Assembly (NCBI RefSeq): GCF_031624495.1
Contig: NZ_JAMQOP010000005.1
Location: forward strand, 1 to 64,000
Length of the DNA stretch: 64,000 bases
Reading direction: 5' to 3'
Source of the DNA: Halogeometricum sp. S1BR25-6
Lineage (GTDB): Archaea; Halobacteriota; Halobacteria; Halobacteriales; Haloferacaceae
Shown: positions 16,813 to 26,442 of the stretch, in pieces
How the letters are laid out: each line of letters starts with the position of its first letter
How positions within the stretch are numbered: position 1 is the first letter of the stretch
Made by a program: the position numbers and the translations under genes
The notes under the pieces: generated by a model
Databases searched by the model: none
Told to the model about the DNA's origin: nothing
What the model saw: only the letters and a program-made list of their open reading frames with translations

Positions 16813-17430
16813 ATGGACGTGCGTCGAACTGCCGTCGTGAAACTCGCCGTTTCCGACGAGCAACGCGACGCACTCCACCAAACCGCCGAGCAATACCTGT
16901 ACTGCGTGAACCGAACCGCCGACTACTGTTGATCCGATACCTCGTACACCGAGTGCAAGACCAACAAACGGCAAGTTCGGGACGCGCTCTACTCCGAACT
17001 CCGAGAGGAGACGAACTTACAGGCACAATTCGTCCAAGCCGCCATCAAACGCACCGCCGAAGCCATCAAAGGCGTTATCGAACGATAGAAAAAGGGATCG
17101 CGCGTCTCCCGTCCGACGTTCACCGATGAGACGATGGACTACGACACCCGGAGCGCGACCTTCTACTGAACCACGTGTCGCTGGCAACCGTTGAGGGCCG
17201 GGTCGAACCATCGTTCATCCTCCCGGCAGACAGCCCGACGCCTTACGAGCGGTACGTTCTCTCCGAGAACTACGAGTTCCGTGAGAGTACGTTTCGGTAC
17301 GACGCGGCGACTGACGAGTTCTACCTTAACATCTCGACTCGGCGGACAGACGGCGTTGACGAGACGCATTGCGTCTCATTCGCACACCAGACCGCTCCGT
17401 GTTCTGGGGACGTTGAACGACAAGAATCAC
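16813..17430 (+). pseudogene. IS1341-type TnpB relic
   Basis: The frame from ATG 16813 reads MDVRRTAVVKLAVSDEQRDA and continues as the N-terminal third of a haloarchaeal TnpB. It has TGA and TAG at expected Trp codons (near 16936 and 17087) and a frameshift near 17165 into LATVEGRVEPSFILPADSPT and ATDEFYLNISTRR. The RuvC catalytic core and the zinc finger are deleted. The right end of the element follows at 17450. TnpB is an RNA-guided nuclease, but this copy cannot be active. Confidence 0.85.
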
Positions 17431-17449
17431 CAGCCTATTGTCGGAGACT

Positions 17450-17525
17450 GATTGCCGGGAGTCCACATCAAAGCCCCTCCCTCAAGGACCGAGGCGCTTT
17501 GCGCCGAGGGAGTAGGGTGGGGTAG
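17450..17525 (+). ncRNA. 3' end of the TnpB-associated (omega-type) RNA and element right end
   Basis: A compact nested stem-loop sits here. CTCCCTC (17477-17483) pairs with GAGGGAG (17506-17512) around an inner hairpin GGCGC (17493-17497) / GCGCC (17501-17505), followed by AGTAGGGTGGGG. Haloarchaeal IS1341 elements end in this kind of structure, and a sense RNA overlapping the tnpB 3' end is known there. Whether it is still transcribed without a full tnpB is unknown. Confidence 0.55.
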
Positions 17526-17703
17526 CTTACTGAATCTGCACGGTTTGAGCGGTAGCATAGAATCCTTGTTGCGGAGAGTGAAACTGATATAATACTTAGA
17601 TTGAATATGTTAGATGTTTCCAAGCAGGAATCCCGTTTCTAAGCGTGGGCACCGTTTGTAGTGATAGAAAGACTCTATATACTATGAGAAGCAGATGATA
17701 CAC

Positions 17704-18540
17704 ATGACTGAGTCGGTGTTTCCCTTTCCGGGAGGGAAGGCATATCTCGCTCCTTGGATTATAGAACATTTTCCCCCTCACAGCTGCTACGTGGAAGTAT
17801 TTGGGGGCAGTGGAGCTGTTCTCGTTACGAAAGAATCCAGTCACACGGAGGTTTACAATGACCAAGATGGTGATCTGGTTCAGTTCTTTAAGATTCTCCG
17901 TGAACGCGAAGAAGAACTAGTGGAATGGCTCGATAAGGTGCCTTACGCTCGAGAGCAGCATCAAGAATGGAAAGAAGATTTCTACTCTGGTGAACGTCCG
18001 GACGATCCTATTGAACGAGCAGGCCGATTCTTCTACCTTCGATATTCACAGTATGCATCGAAGTACCGGACAGCCTCTGGTTTTGCAGGTGCTCATCAAC
18101 GTAACAAGGCCCGAAAGCTTCGTAACGCAACCGAGGACCTACACAAGTTCGCCAAACGCTTCCGGAACGTCCAGATCGAGAACTTAGACTTTGAGGAAGT
18201 GATCACTCGCTACGACAGTGATGATACACTATTCTACTGCGATCCGCCGTACATGGATGAGGGTGATGCTCTCTACCGTCACGGTGAATTCGAACATGAA
18301 CGTCTTGTGGACGTGTTGGAGGAGACTGATGGGAATTGGTTGGTTTCCTATCAGCGTCTGCCTGAACGTCTTCAAGAGTATACTGTGGTCGAGAAAGGCC
18401 GCTCACAGTTCATGAACAAACAGCACGATAACAACACTCGGTCCACCAAGGTCACCGAGCGACTTGCGATGAACTACGATCTCAATAAAACCGGAAAATT
18501 CCAGACTGGCGAACAGCAAACCCTAGACGACTCCTATTAG
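17704..18540 (+). CDS. DNA adenine N6-methyltransferase (Dam/D12 class)
   Basis: This 278-aa enzyme has the SAM-binding motif region FPFPGGKAYLAPWI, motif I-like YVEVFGGSGAVLV at about 30-42, and the catalytic motif IV DPPY within FYCDPPYMDEGDALYRHG. It should methylate adenine N6 in a short palindrome. The order and size match D12-class methylases. The ATG at 17695 is also possible; TATA-like CTATATACTA at 17672-17681 suits a leaderless transcript. A Mrr-type nuclease gene follows 185 bp downstream, so it may protect host DNA, or it may be an orphan. A relic of a second copy lies at 31505-31690. Confidence 0.9.
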   Translation: MTESVFPFPGGKAYLAPWIIEHFPPHSCYVEVFGGSGAVLVTKESSHTEVYNDQDGDLVQFFKILREREEELVEWLDKVPYAREQHQEWKEDFYSGERPDDPIERAGRFFYLRYSQYASKYRTASGFAGAHQRNKARKLRNATEDLHKFAKRFRNVQIENLDFEEVITRYDSDDTLFYCDPPYMDEGDALYRHGEFEHERLVDVLEETDGNWLVSYQRLPERLQEYTVVEKGRSQFMNKQHDNNTRSTKVTERLAMNYDLNKTGKFQTGEQQTLDDSY

Positions 18541-18725
18541 CGACTAGAGGCTGCTGAATGTTTGCTTGAGTACTGTTGGAAGGTATTCTTCTAATTCTGA
18601 TGCCTGCAGTACTTTCATCTCTGAGGATTGATCCTCAAAGGATTTTGATTAAGACGTATGGATCAATGCCGCTGTCACAGTCATAGTAAGACTTTCTACT
18701 GTTGGCTTTCTGTAGGGAGCAACGT

Positions 18726-19694
18726 ATGCAGTTTAGCAAGCAAGAAATTATCTCTTCTTTGTCAAATATGGACGTATATGAATTTGAACACTTCGTCGCC
18801 GATCTTTGGGAACGACAGGGATGGGATACTCAAGTGACTCAGGGATCAAATGACCGCGGAATTGACGTAGTCGCTGAGAAGAGTTCTCCTTTCCCCCAGA
18901 AACATCTTATACAGGCCAAACGGTACGCTAAGGACAATCGGATCGGAAGTCCTGCGATTCAGCAATACAATAGTTTGCGTCAGCAAGAATCCGGTGTTGA
19001 TGCCGTTGTTATCGTTACTACGAGCTCGTTTTCACGGCAGGCTCGACAGACGGCCCATGACTTGAACGTTAAGACGATTAATGGCGATGATCTTTACAGC
19101 ATCATTGCGAATACGGAGGCTGCTAATATTCTCCAGAAATATGTGGATCTGGGGACGGATGAAGATTCTTCTCAAAATATAAATGCAGATGCTAAGCGTG
19201 GTGCTACGGAAAAGACGCATAAGGAAAGGGCTGATGTCTTAGCTGATCAGGCATTAGACGATTCTGTAACTAAAAAACGACTGAACCAAGTTGGCGAGAC
19301 CATCTTTGGGAGGGGATATTTGAGTGAAAAGCCGGCGATAAACTACTTTGATTCTGATGAGCAGCCTCACTACTTCTTCCATAATGAAAGCAAGGGCCTT
19401 ATGGAAGGCAGAAAACGGATTAACAACGGATGGGGCGGTAATTTTCGGAACACGATGTGGGTAACGGATAAGGGAATTCATTATTTTGTTGTGCTGGATT
19501 CCGAGGATTATCACCGATTTGTGCCGTATGCGTCTATGAAAAACTGTAGGTCAAGTACAGGGATAACGAAAAACCGAGTTGTGATCCGAGAGGGCAATAT
19601 AGAGTATGACTTCGTAACTGATCCTACCGAAGATGTAGATGATGCTGAAGCATACATCTGTAAAAAAATAAATGAATCTCCGGGTTCAGAATAG
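18726..19694 (+). CDS. Mrr-type restriction nuclease fused to a PH-like domain
   Basis: This 322-aa protein starts at ATG 18726 behind GGGAG. Residues 15-150 are a Mrr catalytic domain: FEHFVADLWERQGWDTQVTQ, GSNDRGIDVVA with D47, and HLIQAKRY with Q63 and K65. After a polar linker (150-205), the C-terminal part reads like a bacterial PH-type domain: PHYFFHNESKGL, FRNTMWVTDKGIHYFVV, RFVPYASMKN. Mrr enzymes cut methylated or foreign DNA. The PH-like module may give membrane or partner binding (inference). The same kind of domain occurs in the membrane protein at 45959-47110. Its codon and base use is AT-rich. Confidence 0.85.
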   Translation: MQFSKQEIISSLSNMDVYEFEHFVADLWERQGWDTQVTQGSNDRGIDVVAEKSSPFPQKHLIQAKRYAKDNRIGSPAIQQYNSLRQQESGVDAVVIVTTSSFSRQARQTAHDLNVKTINGDDLYSIIANTEAANILQKYVDLGTDEDSSQNINADAKRGATEKTHKERADVLADQALDDSVTKKRLNQVGETIFGRGYLSEKPAINYFDSDEQPHYFFHNESKGLMEGRKRINNGWGGNFRNTMWVTDKGIHYFVVLDSEDYHRFVPYASMKNCRSSTGITKNRVVIREGNIEYDFVTDPTEDVDDAEAYICKKINESPGSE

Positions 19695-20320
19695 GTTACA
19701 GATATCCCTCACGACTGGCGATCAGTATTATCCCAATTGGATATTGATATCTCGATATAGAGTCCTATCTCTTGTCTTCAGGAAATCAGTCGGCTAGTGT
19801 GGTCTAGTACCTTTGTCACTTTGCCAGACGTAGCCGCCGAGGATTGCCTCGCAATTGCGGTAGACAAGTTGTCTGGAACTCAGGTTTAGCTGATCCTCTG
19901 ATTTATACTCTGGTTCAACTTTCGATTTGATTAGATAGACGATGTTGAAGGCGGATCGTCTCGACTACACTACTACGATCGCCGTTCAGGAACACGAGCT
20001 ACGGTATGCTATCCGGCAGGTGATGAAAGACCGAGGACTTGCTGAAGCAGAAAGCAACCGACAACGAAGATTTCACGCATGAACTTACTGCTCTGGATAA
20101 AGTTCAGGCGAGATTGACGAGTTCGTTGATTGAGCAGCCAACTCGAAATTAAAGAATACAGAATGAATTCGGTGAAGGAAATGTTCTGTGAATAGGAATT
20201 CCAAAGACTGATCGGAATACATTTGGACTCTACTTGCTAGTGTTGGTTCATAAATAATACCTATATTAGTTAGAAAACAACAATTAGTTATTTTATTTTT
20301 GATTTCCATTTGCCAAATGC
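19695..20320. other. Gene-poor AT-rich stretch
   Basis: No secure gene is seen. A 46-codon frame at 19942-20082 (MLKADRLDYTTTIAVQEHEL onward) is a possible small protein or gene fragment, but it has no recognised relative. The right end (20255-20300) is very A/T-rich and probably holds the promoter of the exported PKD protein. Confidence 0.35.
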
Positions 20321-22306
20321 ATGTCAAACTCTAACACACTACCGGGACGTTCCAATGATAGAGAGGAGAGCTATTCTTCGCACAAGGACTATTCTACCGT
20401 GATTCTGAACAGAAGATCTGTTATTAAAGGAGCTGGGATAACAGGGCTTGCGTGTCTCTCTGGAGAAAGCGTATCCGCTCAGTCTTCGTCTCCAGATAAT
20501 CCCTCAGTGACAACCTCATTTGAAACAGAAAATGTCGGAGACCCGTCTCCTGCAGACCCATTCTACCTATTCAATGATGGCGGAGCACATAGAATAGAAG
20601 ATGATACCGCAAGCGACGGTGACCAGTCTTTTTACACCGCTAATGCTCACCTTGGAGACCCGAGTGCTATTGCCATCGATCTTGATCTCTCCAAGTATAC
20701 AAAAATCAAACTTGACGTGTTCACTGCTAGAAACAACCCTAATTGGGGGAATATGAAAATTTGGCTAGATGGTGCCGGTTACAATAACCCTCGACACGCA
20801 AACATCTGGACGATAAACCACGAGCTAAATAAACGCAACTATAGTCCATATAAAGACACTAAACGGTGGTATAACGATTGTGAGGTTGATCTGTCTGAAT
20901 ACGAAGGAAAGCATGCGGTTACGTTCTGGGTCGATGGAGATAATGGAGCTTACTGGGACAATATTCGATTCATACCCGGTGAATCGGAGACAGGCCAGGC
21001 TCCATCACCAGCATTTAGCGTTTTGCCGACGTCCCCAGAAACCAGTCAATCAGTAACGTTTGACGCCTCTGAATCAACTGATCCAGATGGTTCTATCAGC
21101 AGCTATGAATGGGATATAACTGGTGGTATAGAAATCGAAAGTCAAGGAGTGAAGTTCGATCATACGTTTGATACTCCCGATGAATATGAAATCTCTCTAA
21201 GAGTAACCGACGATGATGGTCAGACCGCAGAATCGTCTCAAGTGATTGATGTTCAGTTGCTTAGAGGACCTGAAAAGCAAGAGATAGCCAGTGATATCGA
21301 TGAGAGGTCTCTGACGTCGCTCAATGATGAACAACGAGTTGAAGCAGCGATTGATGAATTATCTGCAGCGGTCCGGGAAGAGGAGCTAGATACTCAAACG
21401 GCAGAAAATACAGTTGAAAGACTAGTGGCGGGTGAACAGGTCACGAAACGAGTTCTAAGCCATATCGGTCCACACGATACTGAACTCGGTTCAGGTGCTA
21501 ACCTTACAAGAGCTGTGAGTAAGCCGGTTCTCACCACGGCTCTAAATCTCTATATTGGTGCAAAAGCAAAATCAGCCACTGCTGGTTCAAGTGCTGATTT
21601 CCTAAGTTTGGGAGGGGCTGGAGGTCTGCTTCAATCACTTGGTAACAGTTTTGTCACAAGTAACATATTCGACCTGCTGGATTGGTTCTTTGGTTCCTTC
21701 GATAAAGGAAAGAATGAGGCAAAAAAAGGAATTAAAAATCATGGCGAAGAGATTGTCACACGGTTGGCTAACGCCGGTGACGTTACTCAGGAAAATATTG
21801 AAGAGGAAGTCGAGAATGCTGTTGAAATAATCACTGAGGGGATCGCTGCAAACCTCCGAGCCTACTTCGAACAGTCGATCCCGACATGGTTGCCAACAAT
21901 TGATGTGCCCGATATCTCTGTTAGTACTACACTTGATTATCTTCACTCAAGTTTAAATTTTGCAAAGGCAAAGACAGGGCTCAACGGAACAACAGAGAGC
22001 GCTCAAGCAGCAAAGCGTAGGAAACTAGGTGAAATTGATTCGAAAGCCAATCAGGTATCGGATGATATCCAGCATGTGAAGGATTTCCAAGAAAAAGCAA
22101 ATCTCGTTAGTTCTATTGCTGACTTATTTGATGGATCTGCCAGTCTAATGGATGCCTTTGAAGCCTTTGTAAGTATAGCGAATACGGTTGTTGGCTCATT
22201 CACGGCGGCGTTTAATGTTGGGATGGGATTACAGGGCTTAGCAGAATTGCAGATCCAGAACGCGATTGCTACATTCCTTATCGTCAACGGGAGGGAAACA
22301 CTATGA
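20321..22306 (+). CDS. Tat-exported PKD-domain protein
   Basis: This 661-aa protein has a Tat signal after a polar lead: NRRSVIKGAGITGLA with RR at 31-32, and a probable cleavage after VSA near 53. Residues 60-225 form a beta-rich domain (LGDPSAIAIDLDLSKYTKIK, FWVDGDNGAYWDNIRF) like a carbohydrate-binding jelly roll. Residues 228-312 are a PKD domain (FDASESTDPDGSISSYEWDI). The rest is alpha-helical with a hydrophobic stretch around LLDWFFG and ends LVNGRETL. The stop overlaps the next start by 4 bp, so the two proteins are made together. Its role may lie in surface attachment or in delivery of a helical effector. The sequence is AT-rich for a haloarchaeon. Confidence 0.8.
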   Translation: MSNSNTLPGRSNDREESYSSHKDYSTVILNRRSVIKGAGITGLACLSGESVSAQSSSPDNPSVTTSFETENVGDPSPADPFYLFNDGGAHRIEDDTASDGDQSFYTANAHLGDPSAIAIDLDLSKYTKIKLDVFTARNNPNWGNMKIWLDGAGYNNPRHANIWTINHELNKRNYSPYKDTKRWYNDCEVDLSEYEGKHAVTFWVDGDNGAYWDNIRFIPGESETGQAPSPAFSVLPTSPETSQSVTFDASESTDPDGSISSYEWDITGGIEIESQGVKFDHTFDTPDEYEISLRVTDDDGQTAESSQVIDVQLLRGPEKQEIASDIDERSLTSLNDEQRVEAAIDELSAAVREEELDTQTAENTVERLVAGEQVTKRVLSHIGPHDTELGSGANLTRAVSKPVLTTALNLYIGAKAKSATAGSSADFLSLGGAGGLLQSLGNSFVTSNIFDLLDWFFGSFDKGKNEAKKGIKNHGEEIVTRLANAGDVTQENIEEEVENAVEIITEGIAANLRAYFEQSIPTWLPTIDVPDISVSTTLDYLHSSLNFAKAKTGLNGTTESAQAAKRRKLGEIDSKANQVSDDIQHVKDFQEKANLVSSIADLFDGSASLMDAFEAFVSIANTVVGSFTAAFNVGMGLQGLAELQIQNAIATFLIVNGRETL

Positions 22307-23334
22307 CAAACCAAACAATAGTGGATAAGCTTGGTGAAATTCGAGACGCTGTAGCACAGGACTCAATCAGGGACGCAACCACGCTTTTCCTTGAACTGAA
22401 GGAGGAGTACATTGATACCAGAATTGGTGAAGCAGCTCGTCATAAGCAGTATTTGCTTGTCCACAATGTAGGAGGCGTATCAGGAGAAGAGCGGACCGCT
22501 CTCACAAAGTACGTGAGTGGTTTAACTAGAGTTCAGATGCAGAGATCGGAATTGTTGACAACCGGCGCTCAATACGTCTCTGGGCTTGAGGTCAACACTG
22601 ACTCATTAATCGAGATAGTTGACAAGACACAGAACGTTGAACGGAGTCTACTCGAAAGTCGGCAAACAGCGGAATCTATCTCCGTACCAGAGCCGCTTCC
22701 TGCATCTGTATCACTTCTCAATTTAGATACCTCCGATGATCAGCTACCGAAAGGGGCACCGGGTGATCTCACTATTGTCGTCGCAAATCCAGGTGACAAG
22801 TCAGCGAAAGGCGTTCAAGTAGAGCTATCAAGTGATGGGAAATTGAACTTCGAGTCCAATACTTTAATGATTGGTTCGATAAGCGGTCAGAAGACGGTAT
22901 CAACCACTATTACCGGAACTGCAAGTGGGTTGGCTACTCTTGAGGCAGAGATTACTTCTGAAGATGCCGGAAGTGATTTCGGATCAACATCGTTGCAGGT
23001 GATAAACAAGCGTAGTGCTGCCGAAAACGCAAAAACCAAAATTGACAACATACTTGATAATATTGAATCAGCTGGTCCAGGGAAAGGTGGTGGACGGACA
23101 GTTGAGTCAAAACTGTCGAATGCGGACGCAAAAATAAGTGATGCTCTTCGTTTTATAGATCAGAATCGATCGAAGCAAGCTAACAATGTGTTGAACGCTG
23201 CTAGCCGTATGCTTGGTGCTCTCCTCAATCAGCTTAGTGGACAGGGGAAATCGGGAGTGAACGAGTTCTTTGTCGAACAGCAGGTGGAAGCCACTATTGA
23301 AACAATTAGTATTGCTAAGAGAGCGGAGATGTGA
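22303..23334 (+). CDS. Helical protein with a CARDB-like insert, coupled to the PKD protein
   Basis: This 343-aa protein overlaps the preceding stop by ATGA, indicating translational coupling. Residues 1-130 and 230-343 are alpha-helical. Residues about 145-230 are a beta domain with LPKGAPGDLTIVVANPGDKS and VQVELSSDGKL that resembles a CARDB or Ig-like module. It has no signal peptide, so it is probably cytoplasmic, unless it is exported bound to its Tat-bearing partner. Its pairing with an exported protein suggests a two-component complex of unknown purpose. I recognise no family. Confidence 0.75.
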   Translation: MTNQTIVDKLGEIRDAVAQDSIRDATTLFLELKEEYIDTRIGEAARHKQYLLVHNVGGVSGEERTALTKYVSGLTRVQMQRSELLTTGAQYVSGLEVNTDSLIEIVDKTQNVERSLLESRQTAESISVPEPLPASVSLLNLDTSDDQLPKGAPGDLTIVVANPGDKSAKGVQVELSSDGKLNFESNTLMIGSISGQKTVSTTITGTASGLATLEAEITSEDAGSDFGSTSLQVINKRSAAENAKTKIDNILDNIESAGPGKGGGRTVESKLSNADAKISDALRFIDQNRSKQANNVLNAASRMLGALLNQLSGQGKSGVNEFFVEQQVEATIETISIAKRAEM

Positions 23335-23409
23335 GGATGAGGTGATCAGTCAATACATCAGAAAGGCGATTAAAGATATCCCTCATAACCCTGCCAAGGC
23401 GGGTGAACA

Positions 23410-23664
23410 GTGAGTATGCTCAACCTAGTCAGTGAACCAACTGTACGTAGGCAGCCACGAGGACTACAACATGAGAAGGGTTTCAGTCGTAGTGTGTCGG
23501 TGGCGTCGATGACTGTTGCTTTAGCAGGGGATCGGTCGTTCGATGATGCTTTGTCTCTGGTTCGATCTCGACGTGGTATTGAGGTTGATCCTGTTATTGA
23601 GGTAGCGGATTACGGCCGTCAGTACGTGGAGCAGAGCACGCTATCAGACGCAGATGAGAGCTAG
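23410..23664 (+). pseudogene. Dual-specificity phosphatase-like C-terminal relic
   Basis: The 84-residue frame contains HEKGFSRSVSVASMTVALAG and then RSFDDALSLVRSRR. This is the P-loop and following helix of a dual-specificity phosphatase, whose motif is HCxxGxSRS. Here the catalytic Cys is Glu, and the whole N-terminal half is absent. The reading frame is otherwise open, so it might make a small inactive protein, but it is more likely a decayed fragment. Confidence 0.5.
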
Positions 23665-24102
23665 TAGTGGGACAGCGGAATCGGTACGCTTCCGTATCCG
23701 GCAAATCATTGAATCCGTGCTCGGTGACTCGCAGTCGTTAGCTGGAGCTGAGCAGAACGTGGTAAAGACGTACCAAGAGTTTGAGTGATGTACCGGATAG
23801 TTGGCCGCCTGAGCACGACTTAGTGAGCCTTCTAAGGGAGAAGTCGAAGTTGAGCAGCCTGACGATGTTGATGGACAGAGTAGCTGGGATTGGACGGGGA
23901 TAACTAGTGAAGCGTTTGTTGTGTATCTACAGCCTGAGTACTGGAGCTAAGAGCAACCGAACCTATGCTGACTTCTCTGGGTTCCCAAACTTGTTTTGAT
24001 AGTCAGTGTCGGTAAGGTTGAACTCCAAGTCGGTGCTTAGAGATAGTTTCCTGATGACAATATTCTTAATATTGGTCTGTGTACGGGACAGAGCAGAGAA
24101 CT
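23665..24102. other. Remnant-rich gap
   Basis: Short coding-like pieces occur: a 44-codon frame 23654-23788 (MRASSGTAESVRFRIRQIIE onward), and a frame ending at 23951 that reads SSWDWTGITSEAFVVYLQPE. Neither forms a complete gene. They look like leftovers of decayed genes. A promoter for the GIY-YIG gene probably lies at 24055-24075 (TGACAATATTCTTAATATTG). Confidence 0.35.
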
Positions 24103-24984
24103 ATGGTGTCTACCGATTCAGAGCCGCATTACCCGACAGATCCCTTTGATGAATTCTTCCATTTTGAGGATATCAAAGAGAGATCAGATATCAAAAGCAT
24201 ACAGGATCTCTATCCAAAGAATAGAAGAGGTGCTATCTATCGCGAGAGTCATAAAAAAGGTGATGAACTGAAAAAGTACTTGCAGAAGATTGTGTTAGAA
24301 TATAAGTCCCTTAGGAAAGAGCCCAGTTATCTAACTTATATTATTCAGTGCGAACCAGCAGAGGAATCTAAAAGAGAGATATATGAAAACTTCTTCAAGG
24401 AAGAAAACGTCGGAATTCCAAATTGGTTTGATCGCGTGTTTGATGTGGACAGGCTTGTCTATGTAGGAATGACGGAACTCAAATACCGTAAGTACAACGG
24501 GGATAAGACGAAAATACAGCGGTTCTTGCGTCATTTAGATGGTTGTGGAGCGAATTTCACTGGTGCTTTCAAGCCACAACATCTCTTGGGGATTATTCCA
24601 TGTGATGATGAGGCTGATGCAAAAAAGATCGAGAACCGGGTTCGAGTCATGGTCAACAAGCTTCCTGGTGATCGAGTCTTCGCCTTCTGTGAACTCAATT
24701 ATGAGGAGAAGAAGGCGACCTGCCCAGATGGAATGGCTGTTAATGAGGGACCTGACTCTGACGGGAAGTGGAATGGGAGCTGGGATATCCCCGAGTTTTT
24801 AGGTGAAAAATATTGTTTTGGTGACGAATATCTATATGATCCTGATGCCAGTCCTTTTGCTGAGAACGACTCTGAAGGACTTGGAATACCGCTTTCAGAG
24901 CCTCCCAATCCGGATTATCATCCTGACTATGATTCATTTTCGGTCATGGACTTAGGGAATGAGTATACAGAACGCAATCGGTGA
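24103..24984 (+). CDS. GIY-YIG-like nuclease-family protein
   Basis: This 293-aa protein (start ATG 24103) has a central GIY-YIG-like module: LTYIIQCEPAE as the first strand, then RLVYVGMTELKYRKYNGDKT, RHLDGCGANFTGAFKPQHLL, and a helix with DDEADAKKIENRV supplying the family's glutamate. The region KKATCPDGMAV follows, and the tail is acidic and Pro-rich. GIY-YIG enzymes cut DNA. The YVGMT/R/E pattern is consistent with activity, but the first GIY strand is diverged. It converges with the NucS-like gene downstream. Confidence 0.65.
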   Translation: MVSTDSEPHYPTDPFDEFFHFEDIKERSDIKSIQDLYPKNRRGAIYRESHKKGDELKKYLQKIVLEYKSLRKEPSYLTYIIQCEPAEESKREIYENFFKEENVGIPNWFDRVFDVDRLVYVGMTELKYRKYNGDKTKIQRFLRHLDGCGANFTGAFKPQHLLGIIPCDDEADAKKIENRVRVMVNKLPGDRVFAFCELNYEEKKATCPDGMAVNEGPDSDGKWNGSWDIPEFLGEKYCFGDEYLYDPDASPFAENDSEGLGIPLSEPPNPDYHPDYDSFSVMDLGNEYTERNR

Positions 24985-25119
24985 CGAGGGAAGGGTGCTC
25001 ATGAGCCCCCTGAAATGCTCTTTGTGTCATCAGAACCGGAGAGCAGTGATTATCCGCAGACCACTGAGAACAGCGTTATTTCTCTGTCGGTCACTGCAAC
25101 ACGGCAGCTCTAACGGTAA

Positions 25120-26280
25120 TCAGTCGGCCAGTTGTTCGCTGTTGTACTCTGCCAGGGCTTCTGGATATGCCTCGACGATACGGGGATGCCAAAGCTTGAT
25201 CATTTCAACGTATTCTTCGATGTACTGGTTCACTGTTTCATCAGCTAACACTGCATCTGCGATTTTCTCAGGTGTTGTGGTGTCCCAGTTGATTCCGGCC
25301 ACCGCAGAATCGATATCTGCTTCTTTGAGTATAGTGCGGTAGATTCCGCTCTTGTACTCAAAGTCCGATCTAACCTCATCTTGGTAGCTTTTCAGTATCT
25401 CTTCAGTGACTTCGTCGTATCTGCGTTGTACGGAGATTCTTAGAATCCCTCTTGTAGGCAATACGTTGAAGCTGAATGCGAATTGTTCGTCGTCATCTAA
25501 GTGATCGGATGAACCATTGGGGTGGTGAGACACCAGAGCTAAACTATTCAGATCCTCCATCAGTTTATTCAGAAGCTCCGTAGGGTCATCTATTGTACCT
25601 CCTCCTAATTCGTCGACAACCTCAGCCTGGATTTGATCGAAGACACGTTGGAAGGTTGGTGTCCGATACTTCGGATCGGGGCTGGGCTTTCCATCTGTTT
25701 CTGAATGACCGGTTTCTGAGTCTTCGGTCAGTACGTTCCGTGTAGTTAGAATCCGAGATTCTTCCTCTGAGTACACGCTATATTCTATGCAGAATATACT
25801 GTGATCTTTGTCCTGCAGGTATCGGGCTACGCTTAGAACACGGTCGGAGAACCGCCCTGCGAGCAGAATGATTTTTTGATCGTTGTTGAACGCAGTTTCA
25901 GGCCGTGGGTTGTCAAGGTCGAAATAGTCTGCGTGAGCTTTCCGCAGTGAGTCTGTGCGTCCAATATAGCTCTGGAATTTGTGTTCAAGTGTTGCGTAGG
26001 GTTGTTCCCACTGGTGGTGGTCGCTGGCGTACTCGACGGCTTGTGCGACCATTTTCCGCGGGCTTCGGTTGTGTTTGAGTTCGAGAGTAACTGTGTTTCC
26101 TTTCTTGTCTACTCCAATGAGATCATATCTCTGCCCTTGGTCGGTATGTCCTTGTTGGTGGACGAGGAAGATGTCGATACCGCCGATTGTAATGCCCGGT
26201 CCTTTGCTTAGCCAGTTTTCGATGGTGGCTTCGCTGCTCAGTTCGTCGCTTCTGAGTTGTGTTAGTCCGTCTTCTGCCAT
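25120..26280 (-). CDS. NucS-like PD-(D/E)XK nuclease, last gene of the ATPase operon
   Basis: This 386-aa protein (start MAEDGLTQLR at 26280) has a NucS/DUF91-type N-terminal nuclease core: RYDLIGVDKKGNTVTLELKH with D53, E67 and K69, then the helix KMVAQAVEYASDH. The remaining 250 residues lack a known motif. They include FAFSFNVLPTRGILRISVQR and a helical end. It lies 162 bp downstream of the RpoH-domain ATPase gene on the same strand, so it may be the effector nuclease of that group. The GTG at 26295 is an alternative start. Confidence 0.8.
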   Translation of the reverse strand: MAEDGLTQLRSDELSSEATIENWLSKGPGITIGGIDIFLVHQQGHTDQGQRYDLIGVDKKGNTVTLELKHNRSPRKMVAQAVEYASDHHQWEQPYATLEHKFQSYIGRTDSLRKAHADYFDLDNPRPETAFNNDQKIILLAGRFSDRVLSVARYLQDKDHSIFCIEYSVYSEEESRILTTRNVLTEDSETGHSETDGKPSPDPKYRTPTFQRVFDQIQAEVVDELGGGTIDDPTELLNKLMEDLNSLALVSHHPNGSSDHLDDDEQFAFSFNVLPTRGILRISVQRRYDEVTEEILKSYQDEVRSDFEYKSGIYRTILKEADIDSAVAGINWDTTTPEKIADAVLADETVNQYIEEYVEMIKLWHPRIVEAYPEALAEYNSEQLAD

Positions 26281-26442
26281 CCGATGAAGTTCCACCGATT
26301 ATTACATTCATTTAGTCTTTAGAAAACGGTTTCTGCTATCTCCATTTTCTGATTCACGATAACTGTGATTGAGGCTGCAGAGGAGGACTACTCTGAAACT
26401 CGTTGGAGGATCACACATCAGCGCACTCTATTTTTGGAGGAA

